Shown: piece after piece, positions 1 through 6,050 of the stretch
Layout: each line of letters begins with the position of its first letter
How positions within the stretch are numbered: position 1 is the first letter of the stretch
DNA from: GWA2-44-9 sp964429675
GTDB lineage: Bacteria > Patescibacteriota > Minisyncoccia > 2-02-FULL-40-12 > GWA2-44-9
DNA length: 6,666 bases
Direction of reading: 5' to 3'
NCBI GenBank assembly: GCA_964429675.1
Contig: CAYSDF010000044.1
Location: forward strand, 1 to 6,666
Translations under genes and position numbers: made by a program
The notes under the pieces: generated by a model
Database searches by the model: none
Seen by the model: only the letters and a program-made list of their open reading frames with translations
Told to the model about the DNA's origin: nothing

Positions 1-4
1 TAGA

Positions 5-40
5 AATTAGGTCAATTAGGTTAATTAGATCAATTTCTGA
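5..40 (+). repeat. 9-bp tandem repeat upstream of ftsA
   Basis: Three near-identical 9-bp units lie head to tail: aattaggtc (5-13), aattaggtt (14-22) and aattagatc (23-31). A decayed fourth, aatttctga (32-40), abuts the ftsA ATG. The stretch is very AT-rich and contains no Shine-Dalgarno-like sequence, so the ftsA leader appears to lack one. The array could be a protein-binding iteron, a slippage-prone tract or the end of an upstream gene; the window starts too close to tell. The repeat is directly visible; any function is inference. Confidence 0.55.
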
Positions 41-1285
41 ATGGCCCGACCGTATATTATCTCAGGTATCGATATAGGAAACTCTCAAGTTAAAGTAGTA
101 ATTGCTAAATTTAATAGTGATAATTTGGTGCCCGAAATTTTAGGTGCCGGTAGTGCTACTTCTAACGGTTTACGCAGGGGGATGGTGGTAGACATGGAGG
201 AAACGATAGAGAACGTCCATGCCGCAGTCCAGAGGGCTGAGGCGATGGCAGGGATCTCCATCAAGCGTGCCTACCTGGGAATTAATGGACTCCATATAAA
301 AACCCAAGTTTCCCGTGGGGTGATTGCCGTTTCAAGGGCTGATAATGAAATATCACAAAACGATATAGACAGAGTTCTTCAGGCTGCTTCTGTTGTGAGC
401 TTGCCCGCTAACCGTGAGATAATTCATGTAATACCGCGCAATTATATAGTTGACGGAGTAGAATATGTTAAAAATCCTATAGGAATGAAAGGAGTCAGGC
501 TTGAGGCTGACGTACTTATCATAGACGGCTTATCTCCATATTTAAGGAATGTAGCAAAATGCGTGAATGCTAACGGCATAGAAGTCACTGGTCTTGTTTA
601 TTCTCCTTTAGCCTCTTCCCTGGCAATTTTGGATAAAAATCAGAAAGAATACGGAGTTATAAATCTTGATTTTGGCGGCGGGACTTCAAGCCTGACTGTT
701 TTTGAAGAGTCTGACCTTCTTCATAGCTCAGTATTGCCAATAGGATCAAAGCATATCACCAATGATCTTGCTGTTTTATTAAGGACATCTATTGATGTCG
801 CCGAGAGAGTTAAGATCGAACATGGTTCAACTTTAGATACGGAAGATTTAAGAAAAAGAGATGCAGTCGACCTGTCAAAGCTTATAGGCGAAGAAAATTT
901 TGTGATACCTAAAAAGCAATTAGTGCGGGCAATAGATGCCAGGGTTCAGGAATTGTTTGATGTCGTCGGCAATGAACTTAAAAAGATCCAGCGAAGGGGA
1001 TTGTTGCCGGCAGGCATAGTTTTAAGTGGTGGGGGATCCAATCTTCCCGGAATAGCTATGCTGGCGAAAGAAAAGTTCAAGTTGCCCGTCAGAATGGCTA
1101 AGGCTCTTAATGTAGGCGGTATCGCCGATGTAGTGGATGACCCGTCTTATGCCGTAGCGATAGGTTTAGTTATGTGGGGGGTAGAGAATGAGCTGGGTGG
1201 ATCAAAGGCAAAGAGTAGCTCCTCGATAGGGGGTAACGATTCTTTCAAGAAAGTAAAAGAGTGGCTCAAGAATTTTCTTCCCTAG
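41..1285 (+). CDS. ftsA: Cell division protein FtsA
   Basis: FtsA is an actin-fold ATPase that tethers FtsZ filaments to the cytoplasmic face of the membrane and recruits later divisome proteins. The 414-residue length is normal for the family. Visible landmarks, in order, are the phosphate-1 loop GIDIGNSQ (residues 9-16), the FtsA-specific 1C (SHS2) region around 83-160, the phosphate-2 loop DFGGGTSS (210-217), and the adenosine motif LSGGGSNLPG (328-337). A polar Ser/Gly/Lys linker (about 385-400) precedes the C-terminal amphipathic helix SFKKVKEWLKNFLP (401-414), the membrane-targeting sequence. The start at 41 places the phosphate-1 loop at the expected distance from the N terminus. No clear ribosome-binding site precedes it. 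ftsZ follows after 112 bp, the classical order. The gene ends with TAG exactly after the expected tail, so UAG is a true stop here. Confidence 0.96.
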   Translation: MARPYIISGIDIGNSQVKVVIAKFNSDNLVPEILGAGSATSNGLRRGMVVDMEETIENVHAAVQRAEAMAGISIKRAYLGINGLHIKTQVSRGVIAVSRADNEISQNDIDRVLQAASVVSLPANREIIHVIPRNYIVDGVEYVKNPIGMKGVRLEADVLIIDGLSPYLRNVAKCVNANGIEVTGLVYSPLASSLAILDKNQKEYGVINLDFGGGTSSLTVFEESDLLHSSVLPIGSKHITNDLAVLLRTSIDVAERVKIEHGSTLDTEDLRKRDAVDLSKLIGEENFVIPKKQLVRAIDARVQELFDVVGNELKKIQRRGLLPAGIVLSGGGSNLPGIAMLAKEKFKLPVRMAKALNVGGIADVVDDPSYAVAIGLVMWGVENELGGSKAKSSSSIGGNDSFKKVKEWLKNFLP

Positions 1286-1317
1286 CGGAATCTCTGGTGA
1301 TCTTTATTATAAACACT

Positions 1318-1326
1318 TTATCCACA
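1318..1326 (+). promoter_or_regulatory. Consensus DnaA-box sequence in the ftsA-ftsZ spacer
   Basis: The nonamer TTATCCACA matches the high-affinity DnaA box of E. coli (R1/R4 type) at every base. It lies just upstream of the candidate ftsZ promoter, where bound DnaA could link division-gene transcription to replication. A single 9-mer can occur by chance in a window of this size, and it overlaps the left arm of a hairpin, so the site is a candidate only. Confidence 0.35.
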
Positions 1327-1346
1327 GTATCAATCTATTGTGGGAT
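1320..1346 (+). other. Hairpin in the ftsA-ftsZ spacer
   Basis: The left arm atccaca (1320-1326) pairs with tgtgggat (1339-1346) with one bulged G. Three weaker pairs extend the stem inward, leaving the loop tcaatc. The following sequence, catttccttt, is only weakly T-rich, so this may be a partial attenuator or an mRNA processing/stability element between ftsA and ftsZ rather than a full terminator. The pairing is visible; the role is inferred. Confidence 0.4.
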
Positions 1347-1364
1347 CATTTCCTTTGTGATAAT
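1338..1364 (+). promoter_or_regulatory. Candidate extended -10 promoter for ftsZ
   Basis: TGTGATAAT (1356-1364) reads as an extended -10 element: TG, one base, then GATAAT, which is five of six matches to TATAAT. A possible -35 TTGTGG (1338-1343) lies 15 bp upstream of the hexamer. Transcription would start near 1371 and give a leader of about 27 nt. The -35 overlaps the spacer hairpin and lies 11 bp past the DnaA-box sequence. It would give ftsZ extra transcription independent of ftsA, as many bacteria do. Confidence 0.4.
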
Positions 1365-1397
1365 ACGGGGTAGAGGAAGTTAAATATTAATACGACT

Positions 1398-2615
1398 ATG
1401 GCTCAAATTAAACCAGCATTTGAAACATTCGCCAGGATTAAAGTTATTGGCTGTGGTGGCGCCGGAGGTAATGCGCTAGCAAGGATGATCGAAGCCAGAA
1501 TACATGGCGTCGAGTTTATTGCGGTTAATACTGACGCTCAGGCACTACATAATACCAATGCCCCGACCAAGATACATATCGGTAAAAGCTTAACCAAGGG
1601 TCTTGGCGCGGGAATGAACCCAGAAGTTGGCAGACAAGCGGCAGAAGATACTAAAGAAGAAATTCAAACGGCATTAAAGGGCGCAGATATGGTTTTTATC
1701 ACTTGTGGTCTTGGTGGCGGAACTGGAACTGGTGCCGCTCCTATTATTGCTGATATCGCAAGAGACCTCGGAGCTTTGACGGTGGCCGTTGTTACTAAGC
1801 CATTTAGTTTCGAAGGAGCTCAAAGATCTAGAATTTCTGAAGACGGCTGGCATATTTTAAGGGAGAAGGTTGATGCATTGATAACTATTCCGAATGACCG
1901 CCTTTTATCTATAATAGACCGCAAGACTCCGCTCTTGGAATCTTTCGCTATCGTTGACGATGTTTTACGGCAGGGCGTTCAGGGAATTTCTGATTTAATT
2001 ACTATTCCCGGTATTATAAATGTTGACTTTGCAGATGTTAAAGCGGTCATGGCCAATTCAGGCTCTGCTTTAATGGGCATAGGCCGATCAAGCGGGGAAG
2101 ACAGAGCGATAGAAGCAGCCAAGATGGCCATTAATTCTCCGCTACTTGAGGTTTCTATTGATGGCGCCAAGGGCGTATTACTGAATGTTTCAGGAGGAAC
2201 TGACTTGGCGATGGCAGAAATAAACGAGGCAGCTAGGATAGTCACTGAGCATATTGATCCGGATGCAAAAGTTATATTTGGTGCGGTTTTGGATGATAAA
2301 TTAAAGAAAGGTGAGATCAAAATAACAGTTGTGGCAACAGGCTTTACTAATGGCCATCCAGCACAATCAAGGCCTGGATTAGCGGGACTAGCGCCTGCTC
2401 AAAGACCCAACCTTTTTGATAATGGAGTTGATCCAAGGAAAATGGCAGGCATTGCTAGTTCTAATGGCAATGGAAACGGGAGCAGTTATTCGGGCAATGG
2501 CTATAGCAACGGAAATGGATCTGCATCGCAAAAAGAAATCAAAGAATTTGTTGATTCGTCGGTTAATGAAGAGGAGTTTGATATACCCGCCTTCATCAGA
2601 AGAAAGATGAAGTAG
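1398..2615 (+). CDS. ftsZ: Cell division protein FtsZ
   Basis: FtsZ is the tubulin-like GTPase that polymerises into the cytokinetic ring. The 405-residue protein shows the nucleotide-binding start VIGCGGAGGNA (16-26), NTDAQAL (44-50), the tubulin signature GGGTGTG (106-112), and the T7 synergy loop NVDFADVK (208-215) with catalytic aspartates D210 and D213. The globular domain ends near 316. A flexible linker follows, including an Asn/Gly/Ser low-complexity run (about 355-376). An acidic stretch then leads to the C-terminal peptide DIPAFIRRKMK (395-405), which docks FtsA. A purine-rich gaggaag lies about 20 nt before the ATG, too far for a standard Shine-Dalgarno, and no nearer start is evident. 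The TAG stop comes right after the expected tail. Unusually, the last nine codons recur in another frame 28 nt downstream. Confidence 0.97.
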   Translation: MAQIKPAFETFARIKVIGCGGAGGNALARMIEARIHGVEFIAVNTDAQALHNTNAPTKIHIGKSLTKGLGAGMNPEVGRQAAEDTKEEIQTALKGADMVFITCGLGGGTGTGAAPIIADIARDLGALTVAVVTKPFSFEGAQRSRISEDGWHILREKVDALITIPNDRLLSIIDRKTPLLESFAIVDDVLRQGVQGISDLITIPGIINVDFADVKAVMANSGSALMGIGRSSGEDRAIEAAKMAINSPLLEVSIDGAKGVLLNVSGGTDLAMAEINEAARIVTEHIDPDAKVIFGAVLDDKLKKGEIKITVVATGFTNGHPAQSRPGLAGLAPAQRPNLFDNGVDPRKMAGIASSNGNGNGSSYSGNGYSNGNGSASQKEIKEFVDSSVNEEEFDIPAFIRRKMK

Positions 2616-2620
2616 AAGAG

Positions 2621-2652
2621 GGCGAGGCTCGCCTAAAAGGCGGCCCGCCTTT
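2621..2652 (+). repeat. GC-rich palindromic repeat, copy 1, just after ftsZ
   Basis: Two palindromes lie back to back six bases after the ftsZ stop. ggcgag-g-ctcgcc (2621-2633) is one, and aaaggcgg-c-ccgccttt (2636-2652) is the other. The second can fold as a 6-bp stem with a 5-nt loop followed by a T-rich stretch, so it may also help terminate ftsZ transcripts. The blocks ggcgaggctcgc (2621-2632) and gcggcccgc (2640-2648) recur in inverted orientation at 2852-2886. This looks like a small dispersed REP/MITE-type repeat; genome copy number cannot be judged from one window. Confidence 0.6.
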
Positions 2653-2673
2653 ATTCGTAGAAAAATGAAATAA
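2644..2673 (+). pseudogene. Orphan second copy of the ftsZ 3' end (last nine codons plus stop)
   Basis: Read from 2644, the sequence encodes PAFIRRKMK and then TAA, identical to the last nine residues of FtsZ. At DNA level 23 of 30 bases match. All seven differences are silent: Phe TTC to TTT, Ile ATC to ATT, Arg AGA to CGT (two changes), Lys AAG to AAA twice, and stop TAG to TAA. The copy is in a different frame from ftsZ and has no start codon of its own in a plausible context. The silent-only divergence shows it descends from a functional ftsZ end that diverged under selection, not from a recent tandem duplication. It is probably a relic of a replaced or deleted ftsZ allele, with homology beginning at CCCGCC within the palindromic repeat. 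Confidence 0.7.
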
Positions 2674-2704
2674 AAACTTCTGTTGTGCCCTGTTTAATTA
2701 AAAA

Positions 2705-2731
2705 ATAAATCCGCCATAAAGGCGGATTTAT
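2705..2731 (+). terminator. Terminator-like hairpin downstream of ftsZ
   Basis: Arms ataaatccgcc (2705-2715) and ggcggatttat (2721-2731) form a perfect 11-bp stem with the 5-nt loop ataaa. The 3' side ends in AUUUAU, and the 5' side is preceded by six A residues. It can therefore serve as an intrinsic terminator for ftsZ transcripts. The T-tract is actually better on the opposite strand, so it may act in both directions, although no minus-strand gene is seen nearby. Confidence 0.6.
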
Positions 2732-2765
2732 CACATATAACTCCACTTATCAACAATTTTTGGTC

Positions 2766-2794
2766 TTGAAAAATTATTTCCAAAGAATTAAAAT
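2766..2794 (+). promoter_or_regulatory. Candidate sigma70-type promoter for nrdJ
   Basis: TTGAAA (2766-2771) and TAAAAT (2789-2794) each match the -35 and -10 consensus at five of six positions and are separated by the ideal 17 bp. The site follows the ftsZ terminator hairpin in an AT-rich tract. Initiation near 2801 would give nrdJ an unusually long leader of about 290 nt containing all of the GC-rich hairpins. No convincing NrdR-box pair overlaps it. Confidence 0.5.
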
Positions 2795-2851
2795 ATAGTT
2801 AATGAGAGTAGTTTTTAAAATAGATTTAAGTTGAATTAATCCCGCCTTTAA

Positions 2852-2886
2852 GCGGGCCGCTTCTTTCTTAAGGAGCGAGCCTCGCC
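2852..2886 (-). repeat. GC-rich palindromic repeat, copy 2, inverted relative to copy 1
   Basis: The blocks gcgggccgc (2852-2860) and gcgagcctcgcc (2875-2886) are exact reverse complements of gcggcccgc and ggcgaggctcgc in copy 1 (2621-2652). The blocks sit in the same relative order but are separated by 14 bp rather than 7. The two copies therefore bracket about 230 bp that contains the ftsZ-tail relic, the terminator hairpin and the candidate nrdJ promoter. This resembles a MITE or paired REP elements, but no transposase or clear target duplication is seen. Confidence 0.55.
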
Positions 2887-2949
2887 TCTGACGGGTGGGC
2901 TTAAAACTTCTTTATGGGCAGTATCGATCCCGCCCTGGCGGGATTATTT

Positions 2950-3011
2950 GTCAGAATTTATCTAAGATGACGAGCATTTTATGTGAAGTCATATTAGCAA
3001 TAAATTCTGAC
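2950..3011 (+). repeat. Long interrupted stem-loop in the nrdJ leader
   Basis: The outer arms gtcagaattta (2950-2960) and taaattctgac (3001-3011) form a perfect 11-bp stem. After a small internal loop (t opposite caa), ctaagatgac (2962-2971) pairs with gtcatattag (2988-2997) with one mismatch. The loop is 16 nt. Unlike its flanks this stem is AT-rich, so it is not another copy of the cccgcc repeat. Two-tier pairing of this length suggests a structured RNA or an inverted-repeat binding site. Confidence 0.5.
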
Positions 3012-3070
3012 CCCGCCCCCAATCCCGCCCCCTTTCTTAATGGCGGTCAGCGGACAAGATTGGGGCGGGG
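3011..3070 (+). repeat. GC-rich compound hairpin immediately before nrdJ
   Basis: ccccgcccccaatc (3011-3024) pairs with gattggggcgggg (3058-3070) with a single bulged C. Inside it, ccgcc (3025-3029) can pair with ggcgg (3042-3046). The 5' arm also contains a perfect direct repeat of cccgccccc (3012-3020 and 3024-3032). The structure ends 20 nt before the ATG and could limit or gate ribosome access. The only purine-rich candidate ribosome site, aggg (3072-3075), is weak, far from the start and directly next to the stem. Confidence 0.55.
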
Positions 3071-3090
3071 TAGGGAATTAAATAACCAAC

Positions 3091-5970
3091 ATGAATGGCA
3101 CTTCAACCTACAGAAAATTAAATACAGTCGAATATACGGATCTCGATGAAGCTACTAGTGGCAACGGGAAGGATGTCTCTTATGGAAACGGTAAATTAAA
3201 AAGCGGTTTCGTGTGGAGCCCTTTGTTCTCTAAGGGTAATCCCTATGACCAGATAGAATGGGAGATAAGAACCGCCAAGATTATGAAAGGTGATGGAGCA
3301 GTTGTCTTTGAGCAAAATAATGTCGAGGTGCCCAGTTTCTGGACTCAGACAGCCACAGACATAGTGGCTTCCAAGTACTTTCGCGGCCAGCTCAATACGC
3401 CGGATAGGGAGTATAGTGCTAAGCAGATGATCGATAGGGTTGCTATGACTATCGGCGGCTGGGGATTAAAAGACGGTTATTTTGCATCGGAAGAAGATTC
3501 TCATAATTTCACTAATGATCTCAAGTGGATTCTGATTAATCAATATGCCGCTTTCAATAGCCCAGTTTGGTTTAATGTCGGAGTTCATGCAACGCCTCAA
3601 TGCTCGGCCTGCTTTATCTTGGCTGTAGAGGATAACATGCAATCAATTCTTGATTGGTATCGTGACGAGGGATGGATATTTAAGTATGGATCTGGATCTG
3701 GTACTAATTTATCAAAACTTAGGTCTTCCAAGGAGCCGTTGTCTAAGGGAGGATTTTCTTCCGGACCGGTTTCATTCATGAAAGGCGCAGATGGAGTTGC
3801 TAATTCCATAAGGTCAGGAGGAACCACCCGAAGAGCGGCTAAGATGGTTATTCTAAATGCTGATCATCCGGATATTAAGAATTTTATTTACTGCAAGAAA
3901 ATAATCGAGGATATGACTAAGGCTTTGGAACTTAGCGGAATCAAGGATTCAATTGAGGCTGAAATTTTTAATCCCTATACACTACTTCCATACCAGAACG
4001 CAAATAACTCGGTTAGAGTTACCGATGATTTCATGAAAGCTGTAGAAAATGATGAGATGTGGGAACTAAAAGGCGTTACCAACGGCAAGATCATCGAGAG
4101 ATTACCGGCCCGCGAAGTTTTAAACTGGATTTCTGATGCTGCTTGGCATAGCGCCGATCCTGGTATGCAGTATGATACAACGATAAATAATTGGCACACT
4201 TGTTCAAACACCGGAAGAATAAATGCATCTAATCCTTGCTCTGAGTATATGCACTTGGATAATAGCGCCTGCAACTTGGCCTCGCTCAATTTACTAAAAT
4301 TCGCCCAGGATGACGGTAATTTCAATGCTGATTTATTCAGGAAAGTAGTGGACACTATGACATTAGCTCAGGACATTATCGTTGATAATTCTTCATATCC
4401 TACGCCTAATATTACAAAAAATGCCAAAGATTACCGACAGCTTGGCTTGGGATATGCAAATCTTGGCTCTCTGTTGATGTTCTTGGGACTACCTTATGAT
4501 TCTGAAGGCGGCCGCATTCTAGCCGGTCAGATCACATCACTCTTGTGTGGTGAAGCATATCGTATGTCAGCTCTCATTTCAGACATAAAGGGCCCGTTTA
4601 ACGGTTTTGAAAAAAACAAGGAGCCTATGCTGGGAGTTATTGCTAAGCACTTGGATGAAGCAGAAAAGCTGTATCACAAATCGGTTAAGTTTGGACCTTA
4701 TGACGAATATCTTCTTAGCTATGCAAGGCTGGTATGGAATGATGCGCTTAATTTAGGCAAGAAATTCGGAATAAGAAACTCCCAAGTTACGGTCCTTGCT
4801 CCAACTGGAACAATTGCTTTTCTCATGGATTGCGACACAACAGGTATTGAGCCGGAATTGGCATTGATAAAATACAAGAAACTTGTCGGCGGAGGAGTTT
4901 TGAAGTTGGTAAATAATCAGGTTCCGATTGCTCTCATGAGGCTTGGTTATACAGAAGATCAGATAAAAGATATTTCCGCCTATCTAATCGATAAAGAAAC
5001 GATAGAGGGCGCTCCGCATATTCTCGAAGAAGATCTTCCGGTGTTTGATTGTTCTTTCAAGGCTCAGCAAGGCAAAAGAAGCATTCATTACATGGGCCAC
5101 GTCAGAATGATGGCTGCTGCTCAGCCTTTTATATCCGGGGCGATTTCAAAGACGGTCAATTTGCCCAACGATGCAACCGTAAAAGATGTTGATGAAGTTT
5201 TTATTCAGGGTTGGAAGTTAGGTCTTAAGGCCATAGCTATTTATCGGGATGGATCAAAATCAATCCAGCCATTAAATGTATCGAAAGATAACCCCGTAAA
5301 GACACAAGGTGACCACGGGGCTAGCGCAAGTCTCATAGAGAAGGTGAATGGTTATACCAGGATTAAATTGCCAGATGAAAGACCATCGGTGACACACAAA
5401 TTCTCGATAGGTGGATACGAAAGTTATCTTACGGTTGGATTATATCCCGACACCGGAAAGCCTGGAGAAACCTTTATTACTACTGCTAAAGAGGGGAGCA
5501 CTATTTCGGGATTATTTGATACGATTGCTACACTGATTTCCATGTGTCTTCAATCAGGAGTACCCCTTAAGACTCTTGTTAAGAAATTCAAGGATATGAG
5601 ATTTGATCCGGCAGGATTTACTAATAATCCCCAAGTTCCAACTGCTAAATCAGTTGTGGATTATATATTCAGATATTTAGGAATGAAGTATCTGGGTTCC
5701 GAGGATAAAGAAGAAATTTTTGGGCCCGGACATTCATATGGCGACTCTGATTCGGAAACTGTAGAGCAGCCTAAATCAGAAGCAACTTTAGCGGTGACGA
5801 ATAATTCTTATCAATACGGCGATAAAGTTAATGCCAGTATAAATCTGCCCAGCAAAGACATTGGTGAGGCAAGCGCTCCGGGCTGTGCCAATTGTGGAAC
5901 GCTGATGATAAGGGCCGGGTCCTGCTATTCGTGCCCCAACTGCTTTGCCACCACGGGAGTGTGTAATTGA
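3091..5970 (+). CDS. nrdJ: Adenosylcobalamin-dependent (class II) ribonucleoside reductase
   Basis: NrdJ reduces ribonucleotides to deoxyribonucleotides using a cobalamin-generated thiyl radical, with or without oxygen. At 959 residues it appears complete. Residues 1-40 are a poorly conserved lead-in; family similarity starts near 41 (WSPLFSKGNPYDQIEWE). The catalytic NPCSE motif gives N381, C383 (thiyl) and E385. The redox pair is C171 (TPQCSACF) and C394 (NSACNLASLNL). Further landmarks are PTGTIAFLMDCDTTGIEPE (571-589), HYMGHVRMMAAAQPFISGAISKT (key residues within 666-688), and a TSCPD-type domain at about 750-865. A C-terminal cysteine cluster (C932, C935, C945, C948, C951, C958) resembles the zinc-ribbon/redox tail. 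No intein is present. An in-frame TAA at 3079-3081 makes the ATG at 3091 the first possible start. The Shine-Dalgarno is weak and the leader highly structured. The cell needs cobalamin, probably scavenged. Confidence 0.96.
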   Translation: MNGTSTYRKLNTVEYTDLDEATSGNGKDVSYGNGKLKSGFVWSPLFSKGNPYDQIEWEIRTAKIMKGDGAVVFEQNNVEVPSFWTQTATDIVASKYFRGQLNTPDREYSAKQMIDRVAMTIGGWGLKDGYFASEEDSHNFTNDLKWILINQYAAFNSPVWFNVGVHATPQCSACFILAVEDNMQSILDWYRDEGWIFKYGSGSGTNLSKLRSSKEPLSKGGFSSGPVSFMKGADGVANSIRSGGTTRRAAKMVILNADHPDIKNFIYCKKIIEDMTKALELSGIKDSIEAEIFNPYTLLPYQNANNSVRVTDDFMKAVENDEMWELKGVTNGKIIERLPAREVLNWISDAAWHSADPGMQYDTTINNWHTCSNTGRINASNPCSEYMHLDNSACNLASLNLLKFAQDDGNFNADLFRKVVDTMTLAQDIIVDNSSYPTPNITKNAKDYRQLGLGYANLGSLLMFLGLPYDSEGGRILAGQITSLLCGEAYRMSALISDIKGPFNGFEKNKEPMLGVIAKHLDEAEKLYHKSVKFGPYDEYLLSYARLVWNDALNLGKKFGIRNSQVTVLAPTGTIAFLMDCDTTGIEPELALIKYKKLVGGGVLKLVNNQVPIALMRLGYTEDQIKDISAYLIDKETIEGAPHILEEDLPVFDCSFKAQQGKRSIHYMGHVRMMAAAQPFISGAISKTVNLPNDATVKDVDEVFIQGWKLGLKAIAIYRDGSKSIQPLNVSKDNPVKTQGDHGASASLIEKVNGYTRIKLPDERPSVTHKFSIGGYESYLTVGLYPDTGKPGETFITTAKEGSTISGLFDTIATLISMCLQSGVPLKTLVKKFKDMRFDPAGFTNNPQVPTAKSVVDYIFRYLGMKYLGSEDKEEIFGPGHSYGDSDSETVEQPKSEATLAVTNNSYQYGDKVNASINLPSKDIGEASAPGCANCGTLMIRAGSCYSCPNCFATTGVCN

Positions 5971-5987
5971 GGAGCGAAGGCGACGAA

Positions 5988-6047
5988 ATGCCAAAGCTAG
6001 CAAGTGTGATACTAGATGTAGAAGCCAAATTCATTAAATATGAATAA
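5988..6047 (+). CDS. Possible 19-residue small ORF between nrdJ and its terminator
   Basis: An ATG at 5988 opens a 19-codon frame, MPKLASVILDVEAKFIKYE, ending at TAA (6045-6047). GAAGG (5976-5980) lies 7 nt before the ATG, a better-spaced ribosome site than any large gene here has, and GAGGAG (5969-5974) overlaps the nrdJ stop. The terminator stem begins 3 nt after the stop, so the frame fits neatly inside the nrdJ transcript. I recognise no family. Such a short frame can arise by chance. Confidence 0.22.
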   Translation: MPKLASVILDVEAKFIKYE

Positions 6048-6050
6048 GGT

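Larger units (their letters stand above)
2801..3090 (+). promoter_or_regulatory. Long, highly structured nrdJ leader
   Basis: No convincing gene lies in this stretch. It is a chain of inverted repeats: palindromic repeat copy 2 (2852-2886), a compact hairpin atcccgcc/ggcgggat (2927-2944) followed by tatttgtc, a long interrupted stem (2950-3011), and a GC-rich compound hairpin (3011-3070). Several cccgcc blocks (2929, 3012, 3024) face several ggcgg blocks (2937, 3042, 3064), so alternative pairings are possible, as in an attenuator or switch. The final G-rich arm ends 20 nt before the nrdJ ATG. I do not recognise a known riboswitch here. A cluster of dispersed repeats with no regulatory role is the main alternative. 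Confidence 0.4.

Noticed and set aside
1979..2320. Minus-strand ORF opposite ftsZ (113 codons)
   Set aside because: It lies wholly inside ftsZ, has no recognisable domain and no ribosome site; it reflects the codon bias of the sense gene.
2416..2610. Alternative-frame plus-strand ORF over the ftsZ linker
   Set aside because: It is a shadow of the Asn/Gly-rich linker and ends inside ftsZ.
2747..2755. Second DnaA box (TTATCAACA)
   Set aside because: It has one mismatch at a conserved position, lies in an AT-rich stretch and stands alone; chance is the simpler explanation.
2674..2830. NrdR-box pair in front of nrdJ
   Set aside because: No two sites resembling ACAC-N-TATA-type NrdR boxes at suitable spacing are visible near the candidate promoter.
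2801..3090. Cobalamin riboswitch upstream of nrdJ
   Set aside because: A B12 riboswitch was tempting given the B12-dependent enzyme, but I find no B12-box-like GCCACTG sequence or its usual flanking motifs.
2895..3149. 84-codon plus-strand ORF overlapping the nrdJ start
   Set aside because: It is composed largely of translated inverted repeats (Pro/Gly/Arg runs from cccgcc/ggcggg), overlaps nrdJ in another frame and resembles no protein I know.
3597..4355. Two minus-strand ORFs opposite nrdJ (3597-3827 and 3975-4355)
   Set aside because: Both are antisense to strongly conserved catalytic regions of nrdJ and show no independent coding features.
3091..5970. Intein or fusion within nrdJ
   Set aside because: RNR genes often carry inteins, but the conserved blocks are contiguous and the length fits a plain NrdJ.
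5788..6034. Overlapping minus-strand ORFs across the nrdJ 3' end (5788-6003 and 5828-6034)
   Set aside because: They are shadows of the cysteine-rich tail; two frames open over the same stretch argue for composition rather than coding.
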